A DNA stretch of 64,000 nucleotides, from positions 1,483,105 to 1,547,104 of the forward strand of contig CT978603.1 in the NCBI GenBank assembly GCA_000063525.1, given 5' to 3'. The notes under the pieces were generated by a model that ran no database searches, was not told where the DNA came from, and worked only from the letters and a program-made list of their open reading frames with translations. How positions within the stretch are numbered: position 1 is the first letter of the stretch; each line of letters begins with the position of its first letter. Below are positions 54,430 through 62,435 of this stretch, piece by piece. Source of the DNA: Synechococcus sp. RCC307 (lineage in GTDB: Bacteria; Cyanobacteriota; Cyanobacteriia; PCC-6307; Cyanobiaceae). The translations under genes were made by a program, and so were the position numbers.

Positions 54430-55044
54430 ATGCCCCTTGAGGCCCTGACCGCCGCCCAGCAAGAGCTCTACGACTGGCTGGCTGAATTCATCGCCGACAA
54501 TCGCCACAGCCCCTCCATCCGCCAGATGATGCAGGGCATGGGTTTGCGCTCCCCAGCGCCGATCCAGAGCCGCCTGCGCCACCTGCAGCAAAAGGGCTGG
54601 ATCACCTGGCAAGAGGGCCAGGCCCGCACCCTGCAGTTGTTGGGTGACGCCGCCGACTCCCTCGGCATCCCCGTGCTCGGCGCCGTCGCCGCTGGCGGCC
54701 TGATCGAAACCTTTGACGACGTGCAAGAGCACCTCGACATCGCCCCCACCCTGGAGCGGCGCGGGTTGTTTGCGCTCACCGTCAACGGCGACAGCATGAA
54801 AGATGCCCACATCGCCGATGGCGATGTAGTGCTGATGGAGCCTGTGCGTGATCCTTCTCGCCTCAAGCCCGGCACCATCGTCAGCGCCCTGGTGGCCGGC
54901 AGCGGCACCACCTTGAAGCACTTCCACTTGCGCGGCGGCGAAGTGAGCCTGGAAGCCGCCAATCCCAACTACGAGCCGATCACCCTGCCCGCCGAAGAGG
55001 TCACCGTGCAGGGCCAACTCGTGGCCGTCTGGCGCCAGGTCTGA
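54430..55044 (+). CDS. lexA: LexA repressor
   Basis: 204 residues. Winged-helix N-terminus (LTAAQQELYDWLAEFIADN, SPSIRQMMQGMGLRSPAPIQ). Cleavage site Ala-Gly in GAVAAGGLIETF near residue 88. Catalytic Ser in VNGDSMKDAHI and Lys in GTTLKHFHLR are intact, so RecA-stimulated self-cleavage should work. In some cyanobacteria LexA loses cleavage residues; here it has not. ATG at 54430. Confidence 0.96.
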   Translation: MPLEALTAAQQELYDWLAEFIADNRHSPSIRQMMQGMGLRSPAPIQSRLRHLQQKGWITWQEGQARTLQLLGDAADSLGIPVLGAVAAGGLIETFDDVQEHLDIAPTLERRGLFALTVNGDSMKDAHIADGDVVLMEPVRDPSRLKPGTIVSALVAGSGTTLKHFHLRGGEVSLEAANPNYEPITLPAEEVTVQGQLVAVWRQV

Positions 55045-55085
55045 GGTGTAAGCTCTCACACGTGCTGAGCGCTGCTCGCACACAT

Positions 55086-55158
55086 GGGGCCATAGCTCAG
55101 CTGGTAGAGCACCTGCATGGCATGCAGGGGGTCAGGAGTTCGAGTCTCCTTGGCTCCA
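55086..55158 (+). tRNA. tRNA-Ala (anticodon GGC)
   Basis: A 73-base cloverleaf: acceptor GGGGCCA pairs with TGGCTCC (one G-T pair), D-arm with AGCTCAGCTGGTAGAGC, anticodon stem CCTGC/GCAGG with loop ATGGCAT (anticodon GGC), T-arm with GTTCGAGTC and discriminator A. CCA is not encoded. Reads the GCC codon, abundant in this GC-rich genome. Confidence 0.95.
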
Positions 55159-55169
55159 TTGGATAGAAG

Positions 55170-55192
55170 CCCAGTCTTTGACTGGGTTTTTT
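55170..55192 (+). terminator. Rho-independent terminator of tRNA-Ala
   Basis: Stem CCCAGT/ACTGGG with loop CTTTG, then T6, starting 12 bases after the tRNA. Confidence 0.85.
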
Positions 55193-55330
55193 GATGGCCT
55201 GAACTGCTCAGCGCCGCGTCGCAAACCAACGGCCTGGCTGCCCGCCAAAAACAGACATCAATTCCAAATATTTCGCCTAGAGTAATTCGATTGGTCGACG
55301 ACGGCCTCACCCATGAGGCTTTGAAGACCC

Positions 55331-56458
55331 TTGAATACAACTACAACAACGCTGCAAGCAACACAATCTCCCAGGCGAATTGATTTCGAGTTAGCAGCTT
55401 ATATGAAGAGCGATGATCGCATCGCCCTTTGGCAAATCATCAGCACGGTTCTTCCCATTGTTGCTATTTCAATAGGCCTAGGCGTAGCAACACAATCTCT
55501 AAGCCCACAGACATTGGCAATTTCTGCCGCGCTGTTCGCGCTGCTTGTTCTTTTCTTGAGCCGCAGCTTTTCGCTGATGCATGATTGCGGCCATCAGAGC
55601 TTATTTCGAAGCAAGAACGCAAATCGTATGGCGGCATTTTTGCTTAGCTTGATTCATGGGATGCCTCATCATCCATGGTCACGCGGGCATGCTTTTCATC
55701 ACAAACACAATGGCAATTGGGACCGTTACAGAGGCCCCTCAGCCCTGATCACTAGTCAGGAGTTCGATCAAAAAACAGACTCCTCAAAGCGCTTATACAA
55801 GATTCTCCGTCATCCACTGCTTCTGTTTCCCGGCGGGTTTTTCTACTTGATTATCAAACCAAGAGCCACTCTTTTGCTCGGCTTTTTCGAATTTGCATTG
55901 CATTCAATCAGCGCTTGCTTTAAAAGCATATTTGCTGGAAAACTCCCCGACATCGGCAAAATCGCCGCAGGCCACAAATCAAACTTCTTTTACACCAAAG
56001 GAGAAGCCATTGACACCACGATCAACACAATTTGCGTTGCTTTGCTTTGGTGGTGGGCTGGAAGTTCAATCGGATACGTCCATTTCTGGACTCTCTACTT
56101 CTTGGTGATGAGCACAAGTGCTGCATTAATGATTGCCGTTTTCTTCATTCAGCACAACTTTCCAGGGTCTTACACAAGTAATGAAGAAGACTGGAGTTAC
56201 TTCAAGGGAGCTCTCGAAGGTTCATCCTTCCTAATGATGCCTGCAATTCTGAACTGGTTCACGGCCGACATTGCTTATCACCATATTCATCACCTCTCCG
56301 AGAGAATTCCCAATTACCGGCTCAGTCAGTGCCATCAGGCCAATAGTCATTTGCTCGGTGGTGTTCGGCGCCTTCGCCTCTCTGAGGTTTCGACCTGCTT
56401 CTCCCTCATTCTTTGGGATCGAGACAAGCTGGAGCTCACGACCACAACGGCTGCTTGA
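55331..56458 (+). CDS. Membrane fatty acid desaturase-like protein
   Basis: 375 residues. Diiron histidine boxes HDCGH, HAFHHKHN and HHIHH with four or so TM helices (LWQIISTVLPIVAISIGLGV, LFALLVLFLSRSFSLMH). Belongs to the desaturase/hydroxylase superfamily; substrate and regiospecificity are unknown. The start is TTG 55331, with ATG 55403 (MKSDDRIALWQ) possible. The gene is clearly AT-richer than its neighbours and lies just after a tRNA, so it was probably acquired. Confidence 0.85.
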   Translation: MNTTTTTLQATQSPRRIDFELAAYMKSDDRIALWQIISTVLPIVAISIGLGVATQSLSPQTLAISAALFALLVLFLSRSFSLMHDCGHQSLFRSKNANRMAAFLLSLIHGMPHHPWSRGHAFHHKHNGNWDRYRGPSALITSQEFDQKTDSSKRLYKILRHPLLLFPGGFFYLIIKPRATLLLGFFEFALHSISACFKSIFAGKLPDIGKIAAGHKSNFFYTKGEAIDTTINTICVALLWWWAGSSIGYVHFWTLYFLVMSTSAALMIAVFFIQHNFPGSYTSNEEDWSYFKGALEGSSFLMMPAILNWFTADIAYHHIHHLSERIPNYRLSQCHQANSHLLGGVRRLRLSEVSTCFSLILWDRDKLELTTTTAA

Positions 56459-56503
56459 AATGCAGGTTTTTTCTCGTAGTGTCAGCTGCTTGGAGAAATC
56501 CGC

Positions 56504-56740
56504 ATGAGCTATTCCCGTACGAAAGTTTGGGTGTGGTTCAAAGGGGGCCTAGACGGCGGCGAATGGCGCAGTGGGTTCTATGCGACCGATAACGCCGAGC
56601 ACCAGGAAGCGGTGACGCTGCAGCACGGCGAATTCAAAGACTGCGTGGTTCCAAGCTGGCGCATCAGCGATAAGGAGCCGGCCGACTTGAAGAAAGGTCC
56701 TGAAATCCCTGAAGACGCCAAGTGGAAATTCAGCGGTTAA
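56504..56740 (+). CDS. Small hypothetical protein
   Basis: 78 residues (MSYSRTKVWVWFKGGLDGGE). Soluble, charged, rich in Trp (WVWFKGG, CVVPSWRIS, AKWKFSG). No family recognised. Starts 45 bases after the desaturase stop and is normal GC, unlike the desaturase. Possibly an independent gene. Confidence 0.6.
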   Translation: MSYSRTKVWVWFKGGLDGGEWRSGFYATDNAEHQEAVTLQHGEFKDCVVPSWRISDKEPADLKKGPEIPEDAKWKFSG

Positions 56741-57000
56741 GCCAATCCCAATCAAAAAGCCACCGCAGAAAGCATCCTCTTCAGCGGCTTGGCGACAACC
56801 TGCCGCAGGCGAGCAGATAGACGTTGGCGAGCAGCTGATTAGCCGTTGACTTGAAACGTCCCCATCTGGGGGCAGAGGAAATCCCTTTGCTCAGGGCATT
56901 GTTAGCAGGTCTCCCACGCACTCATGGAGATGCTCCCGGCTGAGCTCGGGAGCGGATCGACACCACCACGGCCCCCTAATCGGATACGGGGGGCTTTTTT
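56741..57000 (+). ncRNA. Gene-free stretch with possible small RNA ending in a terminator
   Basis: No ORF of note. The last 70 bases hold two hairpins: GCTCCCG/CGGGAGC (56932-56953) and the terminator at 56971-57000. Such a hairpin-plus-terminator block without an upstream gene on that strand could be a small RNA of roughly 100-150 bases. The 5' end is undetermined and the small hypothetical gene could equally be the source of the transcript. Confidence 0.35.
56971..57000 (+). terminator. Rho-independent terminator with GGATAC loop
   Basis: CCCCC/GGGGG stem around AATCGGATAC followed by T6. Nearly the same stem-loop recurs at 58411-58435. Confidence 0.75.
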
Positions 57001-57025
57001 ATGACCTCTACGGCAAGTGAGGCGT

Positions 57026-57739
57026 TTAAAAAGCGCAGTCAGTGGGCATGACTGCGATATCGCGAATACAGATATGGGGTGGCTGCTGCCAGCAGAACAG
57101 CACGATCTCAGCCAGCTCCGCTGGGCTAATGAAGGTGGGGTTGCCGAGCATCTCGCAGTACTGCTCAAAGCTGATCCCCATCTTCTGATGAATGGCCGTG
57201 CGGATCAAACCCGGCGCCACGTTGATGACCCGCACGTTGTGCTCGGCCTCCGACATGTTCATGCTCTCGCCGAGGGAGCGCACAGCGTGCTTGCAAGCGT
57301 GATACACCGGTGCACCCGGCGCCGGCTTGCGATCACCGATCGAGCTGATGTTGATGATCGTGCCGGCTTTGCGTTCACGCATGCCGGGCAGCACGTGGTG
57401 AATGCCGTTCATCACCCCAGTGACCATCGTGTCCACCTCTTCGGCGACCTGGGCCAGGCTCAAACTCTCCAGGCCGCCGATGTGGATCATTCCAGCGTTA
57501 TTGATAAGGCATCCCGTAGGTCCGTACTGGCTTTCTGCCGCCGTGATCGCGGCCCCCAGTTCATCGGCATCACTGACATCAAGTTGGCGATAAAGAACTG
57601 GCTGACCCTCCAGTTCAGGATGAGTCTCTAGGTGTCTAGAAATCAGCAGACAGGGATGCCCGGCAGCTGAAAAAACACCGGCAAGGGCACGACCAATTCC
57701 GGCCCCAGCGCCTGTAACCACGACAAGTTCTGCCGCCAT
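57026..57739 (-). CDS. Short-chain dehydrogenase/reductase
   Basis: About 237 residues. Rossmann NAD(P) motif VVVTGAGAGIGRALA at the N-terminus, NNAG in LINNAGMIHIGG, catalytic Ser in NISSIGD and Y-x3-K in YHACKHAV. Classical SDR with unknown substrate. ATG at 57739 (MAAELVVVTGA) places the motif at residue 5-17; ATG 57748 would add 3 residues. Minus strand, ending 26 bases from the terminator of the plus strand. Confidence 0.88.
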   Translation of the reverse strand: MAAELVVVTGAGAGIGRALAGVFSAAGHPCLLISRHLETHPELEGQPVLYRQLDVSDADELGAAITAAESQYGPTGCLINNAGMIHIGGLESLSLAQVAEEVDTMVTGVMNGIHHVLPGMRERKAGTIINISSIGDRKPAPGAPVYHACKHAVRSLGESMNMSEAEHNVRVINVAPGLIRTAIHQKMGISFEQYCEMLGNPTFISPAELAEIVLFCWQQPPHICIRDIAVMPTDCAF

Positions 57740-57869
57740 GACTGCCATCGTCCTGCAGCTCCAAAGCTGGCCACAGCTGGCCATCGCTGCGGCTGCTTCG
57801 GCAGGTTTTTTCATGCCCAGCCCCCAATCCTCGGAGGGATACCCCGCCTAGGGGGGAGAGTCAGGCAAG

Positions 57870-57893
57870 AAAAAAGCGGGCCCGAAGGCCCGC
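57870..57893 (-). terminator. Rho-independent terminator of the DUF4278 gene
   Basis: On the minus strand: GCGGGCC, tetraloop TTCG, GGCCCGC, then T6. It lies 35 bases after the stop of the DUF4278 gene. Confidence 0.9.
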
Positions 57894-57927
57894 CTGCTTC
57901 CGTGTTCCTTGCTTACTGCTGACGATT

Positions 57928-58071
57928 TCAGCCGACCTTCAAGGCTTCGTAGCGCACTTCAAAAACACGGGTTTGATAGGTGGCGCCGCGATAGGTCAGG
58001 ACGCGGGGCTGGTCCTCAAATCGCTTGCTGCCATTGTGCTGAACAGCGCGGTACTGAAACTTGTCGCTCAT
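57928..58071 (-). CDS. Small DUF4278 protein
   Basis: 47 residues from ATG 58071 (MSDKFQYRAVQHNG); the longer ORF upstream is unlikely. The motif VLTYRGATYQTR matches DUF4278, small cyanobacterial proteins with LTYRG. Function unknown. Followed by a strong terminator. Confidence 0.75.
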   Translation of the reverse strand: MSDKFQYRAVQHNGSKRFEDQPRVLTYRGATYQTRVFEVRYEALKVG

Positions 58072-58198
58072 GGGGTGGGAGTGGGAGACCGCCTCTTGTA
58101 CCGAACGGAAATCTGTTACGGACGTTCGCCCTGGAACACCCAGCACCGCCTAAAGATTCTCTTAAGGTGACGTTCCGCTTAGCCAGGCCCGCGGCCAC

Positions 58199-58226
58199 AA
58201 AAAAGCCCCGCTGACTTAGGCGGGGC
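58199..58226 (-). terminator. Rho-independent terminator, minus strand
   Basis: On the minus strand: GCCCCGC, loop CTAAGTCA, GCGGGGC, then T6. It is 215 bases downstream of the small gene ending at 58442, so it probably ends that transcript, or an unrecognised RNA between them. Confidence 0.75.
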
Positions 58227-58410
58227 AAAGACAAAAACCTGAGAAAAGCCGAACTCAGGGGGCGCTCCTATCCCATGGCGGAGAACAAGGGAACGCTTGG
58301 ATCAGTCATATGAGCAGAGGCCTCGAATGAGCCTGAGCAGAACCGCCGTTGCGAGATGCGTTGAAGGATGACGACCTGTGTGGTGGTGTTGCGCGCTGCT
58401 CAGACAGCAA

Positions 58411-58435
58411 GCCCCCTCTTTGGATACAGAGGGGC
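58411..58435 (+). repeat. Stem-loop resembling the terminator at 56971
   Basis: GCCCCCTCTTTGGATACAGA followed by GGGGC is close to the block at 56971 (same GGATAC loop) but is followed by GTTGTGTT rather than a T run. Weak terminator or dispersed hairpin element. Confidence 0.5.
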
Positions 58436-58441
58436 GTTGTG

Positions 58442-58624
58442 TTAGCTCCTTATTCCCAGCGTCTCCAGCAAGTAAGCCTCTTCTTGCTCAGTGAAGATCG
58501 AGACAAGCTCTCGTCCTGGGAACATCCTTGAGACCTTCTGCAAAGCCTCGTATTTGAGTTCTGATTCAGTGCAAACCTGGAACCTTTCGCCGTTCTTGAA
58601 CTCAGCAACCCACCAAGTAGACAT
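58442..58624 (-). CDS. Small WWVA-type protein, paralogue A
   Basis: 60 residues from ATG 58624 (MSTWWVAEFKNGERFQV). It shares WWVA-x-F-x-x-G, MFP-x-x-ELV and a terminal G-x-RS with the protein at 61605-61796, so the two form a small family. Soluble, acidic. Function unknown. Confidence 0.65.
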   Translation of the reverse strand: MSTWWVAEFKNGERFQVCTESELKYEALQKVSRMFPGRELVSIFTEQEEAYLLETLGIRS

Positions 58625-58894
58625 TGGTTTAGATCTATTCAATCAACCGTAAACAGATCGCTCGAGGGATCGGGCTTAAAGACAGTGCGGTTAACCCTCT
58701 CGTTCGACACACGCCATACGGCCTATTGCCCGGCTGGGGCGGATCAAGACGTCCGAGGGCACGCTGATCAGCAGCATTCATCGGGTCTGCCCGCCAGGCG
58801 CGGCAATCCTGCATCCAATCGGGAGAACCCATGCCCTGGCCTTGTCTCCAGAGCCGCCCCCGTCATGTTGAGCGTGCAGCTGCAGAGTTCTCCG

Positions 58895-59038
58895 ATGACC
58901 ATTGCACTTGTGTCTGATGCCCTTGCTGACTATCTGACTCACCCACTGGAAGACGTTGATCACTGGTACGCCGAAGACGATGGTCTGTTTGATGCAGAGC
59001 CGGGCATTACTGATGAACTAGAGGCGATTGCGGCCTGA
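58895..59038 (+). CDS. Small acidic hypothetical protein
   Basis: 47 residues from ATG 58895 (MTIALVSDALADYLTHPLED). Very acidic, with HWYAEDDGLFDAEPGITDEL. ATG 58865 would add ten residues. Upstream codons look unlike a protein, so the longer ORF was rejected. No family. Followed by 240 bases without a gene. Confidence 0.45.
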   Translation: MTIALVSDALADYLTHPLEDVDHWYAEDDGLFDAEPGITDELEAIAA

Positions 59039-59279
59039 ATCACAACACCACAACGCTGTGATGGCTGGATTGGGACTTCAACGGCAAGGTTTCCAGCGTT
59101 CAGCACCTGATGCGCTGAAGCAATAGGACTGCTTGAACACCAACCGGTGCAGTGGCGATTGCCACTGCACTCAAAACAACAACAAAACGGCCTGCAGTCG
59201 TCAGGAATTGGTTGCACGACAGATCACACCTCTTTCACGTCAAAAGTGGGACAGTGGAGCGAGGCAACCACATCCCCGC

Positions 59280-59672
59280 ATGAGCAGCTTCGATAGCAAC
59301 ACCCCTTTCATGTTGCTGGCACGGATCCACGTGAAGCCTGGCTGTGTGGAGGACTATTTAGAACTCGCCAGAGCGACTGATGCCGCGGTCGAGAGCACTG
59401 AGCCAGGCATGCTCCACCACACCTTTGACCAGGATCCAGATGATCCTCAAGCTTTTGTCTGGTCAGAGGTCTATGCGAACGATGCTGCTTTTGAGGCCCA
59501 CGTCACCAACCCTCCCGTGCAGGAATACCTGCAGAAGCACGCTGAACTAGGTGATGGTTTCAGCGTTGAGGTGTACGGAACCGTTGGCAGCGAGTGCCAG
59601 GCATTGATGGAATCCTTCGGCCTGCCGCTAAAAATTTTCCAAACCAAACTGGGCTACAGCCGAGTTGTCTGA
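59280..59672 (+). CDS. Antibiotic biosynthesis monooxygenase (ABM) domain protein
   Basis: 130 residues. Ferredoxin-like ABM fold: FMLLARIHVKPGCVEDYLEL, STEPGMLHHTFDQDPDDPQA, FVWSEVYANDAAFEAHVTNP. YdhR/LsrG-like proteins of this size are cofactor-free oxygenases or isomerases; the substrate is unknown. ATG 59280 gives MSSFDSNTPF. Confidence 0.82.
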   Translation: MSSFDSNTPFMLLARIHVKPGCVEDYLELARATDAAVESTEPGMLHHTFDQDPDDPQAFVWSEVYANDAAFEAHVTNPPVQEYLQKHAELGDGFSVEVYGTVGSECQALMESFGLPLKIFQTKLGYSRVV

Positions 59673-59692
59673 TAGGTGGCTTGGGATCACTC

Positions 59693-59947
59693 TTAGCGGC
59701 CTTCCCAGACCCAGCGGCGTGGCCGTTCGCCGCACTCTTTATTGATGTTCAGCTGTTCGTTGGCATCCCATACCCGCAACACGCACTGAGCCCAGGCCTT
59801 GTGCTCGCTGGTGACCAGTGGGCTATGGATCGCCTGCAAAACGGCGCTGCCATTCACAAAGGCAGTGGCCACAGCAGCAACGACCAGGCCAGTACCAATC
59901 CAGACACCAAGGGGGCCAGAGAGGGCCTGTTGAAAAGAGCGTTTCAT
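59693..59947 (-). CDS. Small membrane protein with one TM segment
   Basis: 84 residues from ATG 59947 (MKRSFQQALSGPLGVWIGTG). TM about 12-35 (VWIGTGLVVAAVATAFVNGS), then a soluble tail with two Cys (AQCVLRVWDANEQLNINKEC). Possible exported protein with uncleaved anchor. No family. Confidence 0.55.
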   Translation of the reverse strand: MKRSFQQALSGPLGVWIGTGLVVAAVATAFVNGSAVLQAIHSPLVTSEHKAWAQCVLRVWDANEQLNINKECGERPRRWVWEGR

Positions 59948-60089
59948 CAGCCCGATTGTGGCCACAGAACAATCAATTCATCGGGGGGCCCGCCGTCATC
60001 GCTCGTTTCGGGTTCGGCTTCGAGCACGCCGTCATCAACAAGGCCCCATCTCAAATCCATTCACCAGGCACGGCTTTAGGAATAACGCT

Positions 60090-60188
60090 TCAAGCGCCAG
60101 CCAGTTGACGGCGGGCCATCAGGTTACGAGCAGCCTCCAGATTGATGGCTTTCTTAGCGCGCTTGCGGATCAGTTTGAGTGCAGACAT
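60090..60188 (-). CDS. 32-residue basic protein
   Basis: Found by direct reading: MSALKLIRKRAKKAINLEAA followed by RNLMARRQLAGA. Strongly basic, likely a single amphipathic helix. GAGAAAG lies upstream at reasonable distance for a ribosome binding site. No family. Confidence 0.5.
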   Translation of the reverse strand: MSALKLIRKRAKKAINLEAARNLMARRQLAGA

Positions 60189-60382
60189 TGTTCTTTCTCT
60201 CGGCTGACCTTGATCTACGCCGAAAGCAATCCCGAGTCGATACCTCAAACCGCACAACGGGTGTTCGGTTTTGCGCTCTCTTGATCAGGTTGATCACGGC
60301 AGTCGCGCCGATTGCGCAAGCTCACACATCGGGTGGCACGTCCAAGCACTTCAGGGTTTCCTGTGGCGGTTGTTGGAGAGCT

Positions 60383-60589
60383 ATGACGAAATTCCTGCTG
60401 CGCGATGGAAGCCTGATCGATATCGACATCGAAGCGGCCTCAGAAGACGTTTTCAGCTACAACACCACTGACGGAACAACCGTTCACGCCGCCCTCTCTG
60501 AGCAGGCTGAGATGGAGCTACTACGCCAAGTCCCACCAAAACTGCTGAGCGTTTCCCAACGGATGCTGCTGAGCGATCTGGCCGCCTGA
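60383..60589 (+). CDS. Small hypothetical protein
   Basis: 68 residues (MTKFLLRDGSLIDIDIEAAS). Soluble, with repeated acidic residues and ELLRQVPPKLLSVSQRMLLS. GGAGAG is well placed before the ATG. No family. Confidence 0.6.
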   Translation: MTKFLLRDGSLIDIDIEAASEDVFSYNTTDGTTVHAALSEQAEMELLRQVPPKLLSVSQRMLLSDLAA

Positions 60590-60617
60590 GGTCCCTAAGA
60601 GCTTGGAAGCCAGTCGT

Positions 60618-60956
60618 TCAGTCCTCGGAAGCAGGCTCGGTTATTTCATGGCCTAACACCGCATCAGCAACGCTGGCTGCCACCTGATTCGCGCTGGCCA
60701 TCAGATCGATCGTTGCCAGACCGAGCAAATTGCGAACTTCCGGCGACACATGGTCCATATCCGTCGCCAGTTCCAGCTTCAAAGCCTCAATGTCTGAGCA
60801 ATGGGGCAAAAGGGCCTGCAACCGGTCATGCAGCAGGTGAGCAGCAAGGGCCATACCCGCCATGTCTGCTTCGTTCTGTGGCAGATCCGGTTGATCCATA
60901 CCAAAAGCCTGGCGGGTTTTGATGGTTCCCCTGCGCTCTTGGCTGATTTCTTGCAT
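60618..60956 (-). CDS. Hypothetical soluble helical protein
   Basis: 112 residues from ATG 60956 (MQEISQERRGTIKTRQAFG). Mostly helical, with MALAAHLLHDRLQALLPHCS and LLGLATIDLMASANQVAASV. No TM and no family recognised. Convergent with the previous gene. Confidence 0.6.
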   Translation of the reverse strand: MQEISQERRGTIKTRQAFGMDQPDLPQNEADMAGMALAAHLLHDRLQALLPHCSDIEALKLELATDMDHVSPEVRNLLGLATIDLMASANQVAASVADAVLGHEITEPASED

Positions 60957-61031
60957 TAAAGGGATCAAAGGCGTTCAAAGATCCACCCATTGAGGGCACT
61001 GAAACGCCTGTTTGGATCCGGCGGAGTGCAC

Positions 61032-61265
61032 TCACTGGTAAGCGCAGCGTTGCTGGAGGTAGTCCCTGCATTCGGCGTTGTTGTTGCAGGCTCTCTCTGC
61101 ATCGTCGGGGCCCACTGTGCGGCCGTGCTCCTGGAACCATCGCATCGCGATCCCTTGCCGGTAGCCCATCGCCGCCCAGCCTGTATGACCCCGGCAAACC
61201 TGTGCCTGGCCAGGTGCTGCGATCACCAGGAATGCGGCAGCAGCAACCGTGAGCAGCAAGCGCAT
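61032..61265 (-). CDS. Small secreted cysteine-containing protein
   Basis: 77 residues from ATG 61265: signal peptide MRLLLTVAAAAFLVIAAPGQ then a 55-residue mature peptide with four Cys (VCRGHTGWAAMGYRQG, ACNNNAECRDYLQQRCAY). Likely disulfide-bonded periplasmic protein. The longer ORF upstream was rejected as it lacks signal sequence logic. Confidence 0.65.
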   Translation of the reverse strand: MRLLLTVAAAAFLVIAAPGQAQVCRGHTGWAAMGYRQGIAMRWFQEHGRTVGPDDAERACNNNAECRDYLQQRCAYQ

Positions 61266-61499
61266 TGGGCCAGGACAACTGCGGGCATGATGACCAACCC
61301 ATGAAGCCTGGGCAGCGGAGAACCGCCCACGTCCGTTCGGTCCTCTCACCTATCAACCGCAAGCCGCCGTAGCGAGCATGGCTGCAGATCAGATCGCATG
61401 AGCTGATCGACGTGAGCGAGTCGGATGCAAGTCCCTCTGGATGTCGAGCTCCAGGGGGTCTTTTTTTGCGCTTAGGGTCACCGCCACTGAAGCGCCCCG
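61266..61499 (+). ncRNA. Gene-free stretch with possible small RNA at 61380-61467
   Basis: No convincing gene. A hairpin GATCAG/CTGATC at 61387-61408 is followed by a strong terminator. The block of two hairpins and T7 could be a small RNA; no promoter could be assigned. Confidence 0.35.
61433..61467 (+). terminator. Rho-independent terminator
   Basis: Nine-pair stem CCCTCTGGA/TCCAGGGGG with loop TGTCGAGC, then TC and T7. Confidence 0.8.
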
Positions 61500-61595
61500 A
61501 TGATCCTTCCCTCTTTGCCCCTGGATCTTGGGTTGTTGCTGATTTCGATTGCCGTGGTCAACATCTGGCGCGCACAACGCCTCAGGGAAGACTGA
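61500..61595 (+). CDS. 31-residue single-pass membrane peptide
   Basis: Found by direct reading: MILPSLPLDLGLLLISIAVV then NIWRAQRLRED. One TM, basic end. No clear ribosome binding site; short, so uncertain. Confidence 0.35.
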   Translation: MILPSLPLDLGLLLISIAVVNIWRAQRLRED

Positions 61596-61604
61596 GCCAC
61601 AGGC

Positions 61605-61796
61605 TCAACTCCGGTAGCCCCACTGCTCGAGGGTGAGTTCTTGCGATGGCTCCCCTTCACCTTCAGCCATCAGCACCACCAGTTCTTTATTGGGGAACAT
61701 CCCTCTCACCTTCTCCCAAGCAGTCGTTTTGTCCTGCGTTGTGGTGCTGACTTCCAATTCATCACCGCACTCAAAACGCGCCACCCACCAGGCCAT
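61605..61796 (-). CDS. Small WWVA-type protein, paralogue B
   Basis: 63 residues from ATG 61796 (MAWWVARFECGDELEVSTTT). Paralogue of the protein at 58442-58624: WWVA-x-F, MFPNKELVVLM, and terminal WGYRS. Function unknown. Confidence 0.65.
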   Translation of the reverse strand: MAWWVARFECGDELEVSTTTQDKTTAWEKVRGMFPNKELVVLMAEGEGEPSQELTLEQWGYRS

Positions 61797-61900
61797 CAAC
61801 AATTCACTGTTGCCAAGACGCTAACGACGCCGAATCGGCAACGGGGCTCGGCAACGGTCACGACAAAGGCCAGATCGAGTTGCGCTCTAAATCAATCAAG

Positions 61901-62233
61901 ATGGCCGCAAGAGCAACGCCTATTGCCATGCCCAGCCGCGAACAGATTTTGGCCGCCTCCGCTGGCTGGGTGGCGGTGCTTCTCAATGTGATCCCCGGTT
62001 TAGGGGCGGGCTATCTCTACCAGCGCCGTTGGAAGGCCTATTGGATCACCTCCGCTTTGGCGACCGCCTGGTTTGTTGCCGGCGCAGTGCTGGGGCAAGA
62101 CGCTGAACCAGCCGCTGAAGCTCAGAACCAATTGGTGGGCCTGATCGGCTTGCTGCTACTGGCAGGAGGCACTGCCACCGAAGCAGGCCTGGCCGTGAAG
62201 AAAGTGCGTGAGCCGTTGGACGAAAGCGCTTGA
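61901..62233 (+). CDS. Small membrane protein, three hydrophobic segments
   Basis: 110 residues from ATG 61901 (MAARATPIAMPSREQILA); ATG 61928 is equally possible. Segments SAGWVAVLLNVIPGLGAGYL, YWITSALATAWFVAGAVLG and LVGLIGLLLLAGGTATEAGL. The NVIPGLGAGYLYQRRWKAYW pattern recalls TM2/small YtxH-like proteins but no firm family. Confidence 0.6.
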   Translation: MAARATPIAMPSREQILAASAGWVAVLLNVIPGLGAGYLYQRRWKAYWITSALATAWFVAGAVLGQDAEPAAEAQNQLVGLIGLLLLAGGTATEAGLAVKKVREPLDESA

Positions 62234-62435
62234 TTCGATCAACTCGCAAAACGCCGACGTCATCGCCGCAGGCTTCAACGCTCCAATGGACTTGATCTCG
62301 ACATAGGCGCACGGCTCAGAGCTGACGGTCTACTGGGCCAAAGCGGCGGAGAGCTCCTTGAGCAGAGCAGCGGAATCGAGGCGCAACAGCGCGGGATCGA
62401 ATGCTGGCACGACCATCTGCCGCCACCATGAAGGC

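Larger units (their letters stand above)
58072..58441. other. Gene-free stretch with hairpins
   Basis: A 370-base region without a convincing gene. It contains the minus-strand hairpin terminator at 58199-58226 and a plus-strand stem-loop at 58411-58435. Short ORFs here have no ribosome binding site. Confidence 0.5.

Noticed and set aside
57740-57814. N-terminal extension of the SDR
   Set aside because: Residues before MAAELVVVTGA do not fit the family start.
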